From positions 1-46,480 of the forward strand of contig DJYC01000008.1 in NCBI GenBank assembly GCA_002448445.1: a DNA stretch of 46,480 nt. Direction: 5' to 3'. The position numbers and the translations under genes were made by a program. Source of the stretch: Treponema sp. UBA6988. GTDB taxonomy: Bacteria; Spirochaetota; Spirochaetia; Treponematales; Treponemataceae. The notes beneath the pieces are model-generated. The model was not told the DNA's origin and ran no database searches. It worked only from the letters and a program-made list of their open reading frames with translations. Positions 30,542 through 37,035 of this stretch are shown piece by piece; the stretch's first letter is position 1, and each line of letters opens with the position of its first letter.

Positions 30542-30739
30542 ATGACCGGGTACATAGCAATTCCTAACAACAAGCTCGCAGAAACCAAGAATCAGAAATC
30601 AATCCATTTCAACACGAGGGAAGATATGGAGAAACATTTTGGCATAACACCGGCACGGATGGACTTTCTTCTGAACAGCGGCTCACAGGCATGGAAGGGA
30701 TTTTTTTTTGATGAGGAAATTAGCAGGGTGAAAAAATGA
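30542..30739 (+). CDS. Small phage protein, unknown
   Basis: 65 residues from an ATG with GGAGGG six bases upstream: MTGYIAIPNNKLAETKNQKS, then DMEKHFGITPARMDFLLNSG, which could be a short HTH, and a basic end. It overlaps the next gene by 4 bases. Upstream lies about 270 bases without other genes, likely with the promoter that restarts late transcription after the RexAB-like island. Confidence 0.5.
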   Translation: MTGYIAIPNNKLAETKNQKSIHFNTREDMEKHFGITPARMDFLLNSGSQAWKGFFFDEEISRVKK

Positions 30740-31071
30740 AAATATACATAGCAGGAAAAATTACAGGTGACCTTGAATATAAGGCTAAATTTCACAGGGC
30801 AGAAGAAAAGCTTAGGATGATGGATCATTCAGTTATGAATCCCGCATGGATATGTGCCTCGCCTGAGTTTAGTTGGAAGGATTATATGCGGGTTTCCGGA
30901 GCAATGCTGGATGTATGTGATGGGGTTCTTTTTTTGAAGGACTGGCTGCAGAGCAAGGGAGCCAGGGCGGAAATGGAACGGGCATCAATTGCCAGGAAGC
31001 AGATTTTCATGGATATATCGGAAGTTCCAGACAGGGATGCACAATTAAAACTTCCACACGCAGAGCCGTAG
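30736..31071 (+). CDS. Nucleoside 2-deoxyribosyltransferase-like (DUF4406) protein
   Basis: 111 residues. IYIAGKITGDLEYKAKFHRA at the start, then DYMRVSGAMLDVCDGVLFLK, DWLQSKGARAEMERA: the Rossmann-like pattern of the DUF4406/nucleoside 2-deoxyribosyltransferase-like family common in phages, where it is suspected to act on nucleotides. The catalytic Glu position may be E78 or E80 (AEME). It is coupled to the previous small gene by ATGA. Confidence 0.65.
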   Translation: MKIYIAGKITGDLEYKAKFHRAEEKLRMMDHSVMNPAWICASPEFSWKDYMRVSGAMLDVCDGVLFLKDWLQSKGARAEMERASIARKQIFMDISEVPDRDAQLKLPHAEP

Positions 31072-31099
31072 AAACAACAATACGCATTATGATTGGATT

Positions 31100-32086
31100 A
31101 TGAAAAAGATACGCACATGGCAGCTCTGCCGCACGGGAACTTTCGGGCAGGACGGAGCAAAGATTACAGACAAGGACCTGCAGGAGATTGTGGAGACATT
31201 CGAGCCTACCCGACCGGTCTCCATAGGGCATGATTCGGCGCACGGCGACAGCTTCCCGAAGTTCGGTGACGTGCTTGCGATAGACGGCATATACGATGAT
31301 CCCAGACACAGGGGCGAGAAGGTTCTTGTAGGCATGGTTGTACTGCATCCAGAGCTGGAGAAGCAGTTCTCCGACGCGGATGACGGCAACGGCTGCTACA
31401 AAGGCTGGAGCGTTACCATTCCGCGCAGGGCCAGTGACGGAAAACGTTACCTTCATTCGCTTGCAATCTGCGGTGCAACCCCGCCAAAGATTCCGGGGCT
31501 TGAGCAGCTTATGGTCAAGAGCTGCTATTCAGACGGCGACAAGGTTGAAGTGTTCGACTTCAACGACGCAATAGATTATAAGGATGCGAGCATCCCAGAG
31601 GAGATTCCCATGACAGAAGAGGAAAAGAAGAAAATGGAAGCTCTGGAAGCTGAAAACAAAAAGCTGAAAGAGGAAGTCGAGAAGAATGCAAAAGACGAAG
31701 AGGACAAGAAGGAAAAGTTCTCCGATTCCCAGGAATATGCGGACATGCAGAAAAAGATTTCGGACTTGGAGGCCTCAAGAAAGGAAGCCGTGGTAAAGGG
31801 TGTCTGCGACAAGTTCGCCGATGTTCCCGCAGGGCTCAAGGACAATGTTCGGAAGGTTGCCGGCGTTCTTGCCTCAGCGTCTGAATCCTTCGAGTTCTGT
31901 GACAAGGACGGAAACAAGAGCAGCAAGTCCGCGCTTGACCTGTTCAGCGACCTTATTTCAGGACTCATCGCGGCCCCGAAAAAAGACGACGTGACATCCC
32001 GCCAGTTCAACGCTGACGAGTTCAATGACAAGGGTGACGGAGGAAAAGATGCTCCTGACTGGGCCAAGCTCGCCCAGAACATGTAG
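31100..32086 (+). CDS. Mu gpI-like prohead protease/scaffold
   Basis: 328 residues. The N-terminal ~155 residues (TGTFGQDGAKITDKDLQEIV, PVSIGHDSAHGD, SVTIPRR..DGKRYLHSLAIC) match the protease part of Mu gene I. Residues ~170-235 form a Lys/Glu-rich coiled coil, the scaffold part. A nested start inside (31610) can yield the scaffold alone, as for Mu Z. Its place just before the decoration and capsid genes fits prohead assembly. Confidence 0.85.
   Translation: MKKIRTWQLCRTGTFGQDGAKITDKDLQEIVETFEPTRPVSIGHDSAHGDSFPKFGDVLAIDGIYDDPRHRGEKVLVGMVVLHPELEKQFSDADDGNGCYKGWSVTIPRRASDGKRYLHSLAICGATPPKIPGLEQLMVKSCYSDGDKVEVFDFNDAIDYKDASIPEEIPMTEEEKKKMEALEAENKKLKEEVEKNAKDEEDKKEKFSDSQEYADMQKKISDLEASRKEAVVKGVCDKFADVPAGLKDNVRKVAGVLASASESFEFCDKDGNKSSKSALDLFSDLISGLIAAPKKDDVTSRQFNADEFNDKGDGGKDAPDWAKLAQNM
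31610..32086 (+). CDS. Nested scaffold protein (in-frame internal start)
   Basis: An ATG at 31610, in frame with the protease gene (codon 171), is preceded by AGAGGAG with a 5-base gap. The product would be 158 residues: MTEEEKKKMEALEAENKKLK and the rest of the coiled-coil scaffold without the protease. This parallels the Mu I/Z and lambda C/Nu3 nested arrangements. Confidence 0.6.
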   Translation: MTEEEKKKMEALEAENKKLKEEVEKNAKDEEDKKEKFSDSQEYADMQKKISDLEASRKEAVVKGVCDKFADVPAGLKDNVRKVAGVLASASESFEFCDKDGNKSSKSALDLFSDLISGLIAAPKKDDVTSRQFNADEFNDKGDGGKDAPDWAKLAQNM

Positions 32087-32095
32087 GAGATTGCT

Positions 32096-32431
32096 ATGGG
32101 TATAAAATGGCATAAATCTTCAAATGACGTTCAGGTTGCATCCGCCGCAAATCAGACCGGAGGAAAAATCTGGAAGGTGACATTCTCAACGGGATGTGAC
32201 ACGGAAATCGAAGCGCAGAACGTGAAGGACAGGGGCAGAGTCAAGGAACCGGAAAGCCCGAAAAAGGAAGGTCATACTTTTGGCGGCTGGTTCAAAGATG
32301 ACAAGACGACCGAAGCCTATGCCTTCAAATCACCAGTTACATCGGACATAACGCTGTATGCCAAGTGGACTGTCAATGAAGGCGACGCGGATGACAAAAC
32401 GGACGGCGAAGAAGCCGGAGGAGACAAATAA
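32096..32431 (+). CDS. Phage protein with InlB B-repeat-like domain
   Basis: 111 residues. Residues ~27-92 form one InlB B-repeat/Flg_new-type unit: WKVTFSTGCDTEIEAQNVKD, then PKKEGHTFGGWFKDDKTTEA and SDITLYAKWT, an Ig-like fold known from surface proteins. An acidic tail follows. Between scaffold and decoration genes it may be a capsid decoration or accessory surface protein. It overlaps the next gene by one base (TAATG). Confidence 0.65.
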   Translation: MGIKWHKSSNDVQVASAANQTGGKIWKVTFSTGCDTEIEAQNVKDRGRVKEPESPKKEGHTFGGWFKDDKTTEAYAFKSPVTSDITLYAKWTVNEGDADDKTDGEEAGGDK

Positions 32432-32802
32432 TGGATTTCAGCGAAAAGCATGAAAACGCCGTGGGAGATGCGGGTATCTTCACCATCGACCACCCGGTAA
32501 TCAAGTACCCGATACAGATTGCTTCAAATGCAGCTCTGCCTGCGGGTACGATTCTGAAAAAATCCGCTTCGGGCGGAACATACCAGGCTGCGGCCCCGGC
32601 TGACACTCCGGCGGCAGTCCTGATCGAGGCATCATCAGCTGACAACATGCTGCCGATGGCTGGTTTTCACGGGGTAGTCGTCCGGGAACGTCTTGTCGAT
32701 GCTTCGGGAGCAAATCCCGCAAGTGCCGGTGATACGCTCGCCGGGAAGCTTCCGGGAATCGGAATCTGGCTTTCACAGACCTATGAAGCGGAGGTAAAGT
32801 AA
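32431..32802 (+). CDS. Head decoration protein (lambda D-like)
   Basis: 123 residues. Strand-rich with NAALPAGTILKKSASGGTYQ and AVLIEASSADNMLPMAGFHG, plus GASAGDTL-like turns, resembling gpD-type decoration proteins that trimerise on expanded capsids. Immediately before the major capsid gene, the usual place. Confidence 0.7.
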   Translation: MDFSEKHENAVGDAGIFTIDHPVIKYPIQIASNAALPAGTILKKSASGGTYQAAAPADTPAAVLIEASSADNMLPMAGFHGVVVRERLVDASGANPASAGDTLAGKLPGIGIWLSQTYEAEVK

Positions 32803-32803
32803 T

Positions 32804-33748
32804 ATGGTCATCGTAAGAGAAAGTGATGTGGTGCGCGTGGTTGGTGCGCTTGCACCAGAGACAAGCAATGCACGTGCGTATTTCAAGCGTACCGTAAACC
32901 GCAATACGACACGCATTGCCACAACGGACATCCAGAGCACGGTTGGAAACATTCCCGTAATCAAGCGCGGATCAACAGGCTACCGCCCGGTGATGAAAGG
33001 CGGAATCACCTACATTGAGCCGCAGCCGATCGAGATTGACGACTATTTCTCAGCCGTGGAGGAGGATGACTGGGAACGCGCATCCAACATGGGCAAGAAC
33101 CAGATCGTGGACGAGAGGCTTGCACGCTGGGCAAAGCTCGTTCGCAATACGACCAAGGCCCTGTGCATTCAGGCCCATCGCGGTGCAATAGACTACATGA
33201 TGCAGGCCGGAAACGAAATGGTGCGCTATGAGGTTGACTACGGTGACGTGGAAGGCATCGAGCGCGACAAGGCTCTCTCAAGCCTTACCCTCGCCGATTT
33301 CATTGAGGACGCAAGTGAGATGGAACAGGCAATCAATGACCGCGGAATCGGCGGCGCGATTGAGTTCATCGCCAGCACCGAGTACTTCAAGCAGCTGGTC
33401 ACAATCAGCGCGAACCAGACGAAGTTCCCGGTTGAGATGACCGCCGACGGAATGAACATCGCAGGGTTCAAGGTGCTCCGCAACAACGACACCTACACCG
33501 ACCTTGCAAGCGGAACAAAGACCGTGAAGAAGCTGGTGGAATCACGCGAGCTCATGGCACGTGCCGTTGATGCCGGTCAGGAGCTTGATTTCCTCCGCAT
33601 CGATGACACTGTGCAGAGACAGGCTGTTCCCCTCTACTCGTTCACGAAGGAACGCGGCGACCAGAGAGGCACCGACCTCTACGTGAAGTCAAAGCCGTTC
33701 CCTCTCATTAACGTGAAGGGAATCGAAATCCTGAGATATGCGTCTTAG
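32804..33748 (+). CDS. Major capsid protein (gpE-like)
   Basis: 314 residues with HK97-fold features: an N-arm, PVIKRGSTGYRPVMKGGITY, a long helix DERLARWAKLVRNTTKALCI, then FIASTEYFKQLVTISANQTK and SKPFPLINVKGIEILRYA at the end, as in lambda gpE-like capsid proteins. Gene dosage is isolated by a terminator right after it, which helps set a high capsid level. Confidence 0.8.
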   Translation: MVIVRESDVVRVVGALAPETSNARAYFKRTVNRNTTRIATTDIQSTVGNIPVIKRGSTGYRPVMKGGITYIEPQPIEIDDYFSAVEEDDWERASNMGKNQIVDERLARWAKLVRNTTKALCIQAHRGAIDYMMQAGNEMVRYEVDYGDVEGIERDKALSSLTLADFIEDASEMEQAINDRGIGGAIEFIASTEYFKQLVTISANQTKFPVEMTADGMNIAGFKVLRNNDTYTDLASGTKTVKKLVESRELMARAVDAGQELDFLRIDDTVQRQAVPLYSFTKERGDQRGTDLYVKSKPFPLINVKGIEILRYAS

Positions 33749-33807
33749 ACCGTACTGATTGAGAACCTTTAAGGGCATTGCAGTAGCCCCAGATGAAAGC
33801 TGCAAGG

Positions 33808-33835
33808 GAGCATGGGAAGCCGTGCTCCTTTTTTT
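33808..33835 (+). terminator. Rho-independent terminator after the capsid gene
   Basis: GGAGCAtGG, loop GAAG, CCgTGCTCC, then T7. Probably partial, since the tail genes continue in the same direction. Confidence 0.75.
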
Positions 33836-33896
33836 ATTTCCTCAGACAAAGCCTTAGGGAGTCCGTTGTCTGTTAGTCTTTCAAAAGGAGGCCAAT

Positions 33897-34391
33897 ATGT
33901 CTGATGAAGTCGAAGAAGAAACTGGTGAAGAAGTCGAGCCAACCGTAGATCCCGGGACAGAAACGGAGCAGGAAACTGGAACGGAGACCGGGGAAGAAGA
34001 GGCCGGACATCAGCTTACGGTGGAAAACCTTAAATCCGAACTCCCCCAGCAGGACTACGAGACGCTGACGCTCGGAGATGAGAACGTGGCGGTGCGGGCA
34101 CTTCTCAAGGCGAAGCTTGCCGTAGCCGGAATGGTCCTGAGCACCGGCAACAAGTATGACGAGGAAAACGAGGTCTGCCGTGAGGCCACGCTCAAGTACG
34201 CACTCTACGAGCTCTTTGCCTTTGTCGGACAGGAGAACAGGGCAAGGGAAAAGCTCGAGGACTGCGAGCTTCTGATTGAGACCTATTTCGGCTCGATTAG
34301 AAGAAAAACTGATGCAGAATCTTCATCAGGACCCGCCGTCGGCTGCGTTGCCAGAGGACGGAAAAGCCCGATGGAAAGACGGAGGTCCTGA
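33897..34391 (+). CDS. Mu gp36-like head-tail connector protein
   Basis: 164 residues. The first ~40 are extremely acidic with Glu/Thr repeats (ETEQETGTETGEEEAG). The rest, EVCREATLKYALYELFAFVG and ENRAREKLEDCELLIETYFG, fits the gp36/DUF1320 helical pattern of proteins at the head-tail joint. The C-terminal tail is basic. The stop overlaps the next ATG by one base. Confidence 0.6.
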   Translation: MSDEVEEETGEEVEPTVDPGTETEQETGTETGEEEAGHQLTVENLKSELPQQDYETLTLGDENVAVRALLKAKLAVAGMVLSTGNKYDEENEVCREATLKYALYELFAFVGQENRAREKLEDCELLIETYFGSIRRKTDAESSSGPAVGCVARGRKSPMERRRS

Positions 34392-34996
34392 TGGGAGTAC
34401 AGGTAACGAGCCATGTCGGAGAACTTGCCAAGCGGCTAAAAAATGGAAATCTTTTAGAGCCGGCAATGCGTAAGGTAAGCAAGTATCTTGGCTCCAGTGC
34501 ACTCAGCAAAATTAACAGGGGCATTCAACCAGGGAATTCACCTCTCACACAGGAAGTCAAGCAGGGAAATGGGACTCTCAGGGATAACGGACAGCTTATG
34601 GCCAGCATTTCCCCTCACAATGGGAAGGACTGGGCTTCGGCAAGCACAAACCTTAAATATGCAAAAATAAACCAGACAGGAGGCATGATTGCCACAAAGG
34701 GCAAAGGGCTGTGGCTCCCTGCTTCCAAGCAGACCAGAACCCTTATGAGGCGGTACAATGCCCAAAAACCAGGAGAACTAATCTCGGCAATGAAGGGTGA
34801 CGGATATTCCTTCTACCGCACCGGAAAAGTTTTCTGCGCAAAGAAGAAAAAAGGAAAGCCTTTCGCGCTGTTCATAATTAAGCAGAGTGTGAAGATTCCC
34901 GCAAGACCATTTCTGTATATAAATGAGGCAAATGAGAGGTTTATTAACAAAGAAATACAGAAAGCCGTGCATAATGCGCTGCAAAGGAGAAAATGA
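34391..34996 (+). CDS. Phage virion morphogenesis / tail completion protein (gpS/gpG-like)
   Basis: 201 residues. HVGELAKRLKNGNLLEPAMR near the start, GTLRDNGQLMASISPHNGKD and KYAKINQTGGMIATKGKG in the middle, and ARPFLYINEANERFINKEIQ at the end follow the tail-completion (virion morphogenesis) family of Mu-like phages. It works at the head-tail interface. Confidence 0.75.
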   Translation: MGVQVTSHVGELAKRLKNGNLLEPAMRKVSKYLGSSALSKINRGIQPGNSPLTQEVKQGNGTLRDNGQLMASISPHNGKDWASASTNLKYAKINQTGGMIATKGKGLWLPASKQTRTLMRRYNAQKPGELISAMKGDGYSFYRTGKVFCAKKKKGKPFALFIIKQSVKIPARPFLYINEANERFINKEIQKAVHNALQRRK

Positions 34997-35427
34997 AGAT
35001 GACGATTGAAGGAATTTTGGAAACACTCAAAGGTGAAATAAAAACGCTTCTGGGATTCCCTACATTTCTGCTCCCTCAGAAAGCGACAAACAACACTGCG
35101 CACATCAACCTGCTTTTTCGGGACATGGAAGAAAATGGAGAAGGAAACGAAAAACTGGTTTTTGATGCAGACTATCGGACTGCGGGAACTCACGCAAAGT
35201 GGCTATCAGAGACAGTCAGGCTTAAACGTAAAATTACAAAAATGAACAAATCTGAAACGCCCTACATGCAGCTGGTTGTGGATGGAGCAAAACTTCGTGC
35301 CTACTGGACTAGGAATGGGAATCCGGGGTGGGTGTATCCTAGTGAAGATGAAAGCTCGATGCCTGCGGAATATGTAGTTCCGTACAGCATTGAAATTGAC
35401 ATACCGACAAGACTTTTGGAGGACTAA
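34993..35427 (+). CDS. Probable tail terminator-like protein
   Basis: 144 residues overlapping the previous gene by 4 bases. ETLKGEIKTLLGFPTFLLPQ at the start and ETPYMQLVVDGAKLRAYWT, YVVPYSIEIDIP near the end. Placed between the tail-completion protein and the tube protein, the usual slot of the tail terminator. No signature motif recognised, so this is mostly positional. Confidence 0.5.
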   Translation: MKMTIEGILETLKGEIKTLLGFPTFLLPQKATNNTAHINLLFRDMEENGEGNEKLVFDADYRTAGTHAKWLSETVRLKRKITKMNKSETPYMQLVVDGAKLRAYWTRNGNPGWVYPSEDESSMPAEYVVPYSIEIDIPTRLLED

Positions 35428-35429
35428 AA

Positions 35430-36275
35430 ATGAAACCAGGTGGAAAAGACGGACGGCTGTATAAAATCAAGGACGGTACGGCCATTTCAGGTGGAGAAGG
35501 TGTCACTCTTCCAGATGGACACAAATTCGGGTTTTACCGAATCAAAAGCGTGGGTGTAAATACGGCTCTGCCGCAGCCCGATCCGACAAAAGAAGGTGCT
35601 CGTGCTCTGAGGGCTGGGGATGTCATCCATCTGTGGCCAGGACAGGCGCTTGCCGAAGGGGATTCTGTTATTCCCCTTGGGCTTACGCTTATTGGCTTCG
35701 TATCTGACGTGTCCAACAGCAGAAACGGAAACAAAACTGACATTACCACGCAGGAGAACCTTGAAAGTGGGGTTCGAGCTTATACTGTTTCTCCGTTCAC
35801 GGATGGAAGCGGTACCATAAACGGCATGGTGGAGACTGACAGTGAGGCGCAGAAGGAACTTCTCAACCAGTTTACGCTTATTGCGGATGATGATGGGGAG
35901 CATATTACAGTCTATCCGGCCAAGCAAAAGAAGCAGGATTACATGATGAGCCGTCGTGAGACAGAGACTGTTGGCGAAACTGCCATGTGGGAACATTTTC
36001 CAGTAACAGTTGACTCAATATCAATGGACAAGCCTCTTGACGGAGCCCAGAATTTCAATTTCAACTACTCCCTCGATGGTGGCTCAAATCCTGGCGTAAT
36101 TTATTACAAAGTCCGCGATGCCATTACTGTTGATGCAGCAGAGCAGGATTCTGGCACCACTGAACAGGAAACGAATTCCGGCTCATCAACTGGACAGGCA
36201 GAGCCCCCAGAATCTCCAGCAGATCCAGAAGGTGATCCCGATTCCCCAGACAACAATGACAACGGAGGCGAGTGA
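35430..36275 (+). CDS. Major tail (tube) protein
   Basis: 281 residues. Mostly strands with a central region (FTLIADDDGEHITVYPAKQK, ETVGETAMWEHFPVTVDSIS) and a Pro/Glu/Gly-rich disordered end (about 240-281). It precedes the tail chaperones and tape measure, and no sheath gene is present, so this is the tube protein of a long flexible tail. The acidic tail may be a surface appendage. Confidence 0.6.
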   Translation: MKPGGKDGRLYKIKDGTAISGGEGVTLPDGHKFGFYRIKSVGVNTALPQPDPTKEGARALRAGDVIHLWPGQALAEGDSVIPLGLTLIGFVSDVSNSRNGNKTDITTQENLESGVRAYTVSPFTDGSGTINGMVETDSEAQKELLNQFTLIADDDGEHITVYPAKQKKQDYMMSRRETETVGETAMWEHFPVTVDSISMDKPLDGAQNFNFNYSLDGGSNPGVIYYKVRDAITVDAAEQDSGTTEQETNSGSSTGQAEPPESPADPEGDPDSPDNNDNGGE

Positions 36276-36724
36276 TGATACTTACGGAAGAACCACGGTA
36301 TGAATTCTACCCTGACGTTGGCGACAACCTCTCTCTTCCTGAAACCGAGAGGCTTTCTGTTGAAATAATCCGGCCTACTGGCTATCAGAGAAGCGATTTT
36401 ACATCTATCGAAGTGAAGAGAGAGTATTATCCTGACGACCAGCCGACCGGTCCAGACGGAACCGAGCGCATGGTAAAAAAGCTTAAGAGTGAGCATGTGC
36501 GGATGCGCTTCGATGCGGACTACATCCTTAGAACCTGCGTAGGCTACATAAGAAACCTTAAGGTTGAAACTGGCACAGGCAAAGGAAAATCCGTACGCGA
36601 GATTAAAAACGGGACAGAACTTGCTGAATGCCGTGCCTACGGGATAGAAAAAATCGTGTCGTCAATATGCACCGAAGTGCAGAGTGACTCAATTACAGAA
36701 GCAAAAAAAAAGATTACAGAATAG
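36272..36724 (+). CDS. Tail assembly chaperone (G-like, frame 0 product)
   Basis: 150 residues: acidic N-terminus, SVEIIRPTGYQRSDFTSIEV, helical C-terminus ending TEAKKKITE. It lies between tube and tape-measure genes like lambda G. Its last codons contain an A9 run (36703-36711) where a -1 slip fuses it to the next frame. Confidence 0.65.
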   Translation: MMILTEEPRYEFYPDVGDNLSLPETERLSVEIIRPTGYQRSDFTSIEVKREYYPDDQPTGPDGTERMVKKLKSEHVRMRFDADYILRTCVGYIRNLKVETGTGKGKSVREIKNGTELAECRAYGIEKIVSSICTEVQSDSITEAKKKITE

Positions 36725-37035
36725 CATTTCAAATCCTGCTTTCGGGGCTGTGGCCGATGGATTACAGCCCCGAATATGCTGACATGCAGGAAACAATCTG
36801 CTGGCCGGAGAATAAAACCGGATACCGGCGCATAAAGCGCAGGGACATACAATCATACATAACAGATGACTTCCTTACAGTGTTTCAAACATATGGGCGC
36901 ATCAAGAACTATGGGTGGCCCCAAGGCTGTGGTTATCTGGCAGAGCCGCGCACACTCTTTGATATTGTAGAATTATTTGACAGAGAAAAGACTGCATATC
37001 TGAGATGGAAGAAAGACAATGGCGGAAATAAATGA
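36272..37035 (+). CDS. Tail assembly chaperone fusion (GT-like) by -1 frameshift
   Basis: A -1 slip on the A9 run avoids the TAG at 36722 and reads DYRIAFQILLSGLWPMDYSP into the open frame that continues to 37035, giving a 254-residue protein. The second part has MDYSPEYADMQ, FLTVFQTYGRIKNYGWPQGC. An 11-bp perfect hairpin follows (36741-36774). This matches the conserved G/GT strategy of siphoviruses. The T part alone (36757-37035) has no SD, supporting expression only as a fusion. Confidence 0.7.
36741..36774 (+). promoter_or_regulatory. Stem-loop downstream of the frameshift site
   Basis: TTCGGGGCTGT (36741-36751) and ACAGCCCCGAA (36764-36774) are perfectly complementary with a 12-base loop. 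It starts about 29 bases after the A9 run, further than the usual 5-9, but lies inside the coding overlap and has no U tract, so it is not a terminator. Confidence 0.6.

Noticed and set aside
31576..32082. Minus-strand Ser/Phe-rich frame of 168 residues
   Set aside because: Antisense of the Glu/Lys-rich scaffold coiled coil, which always gives such Ser/Phe shadows.
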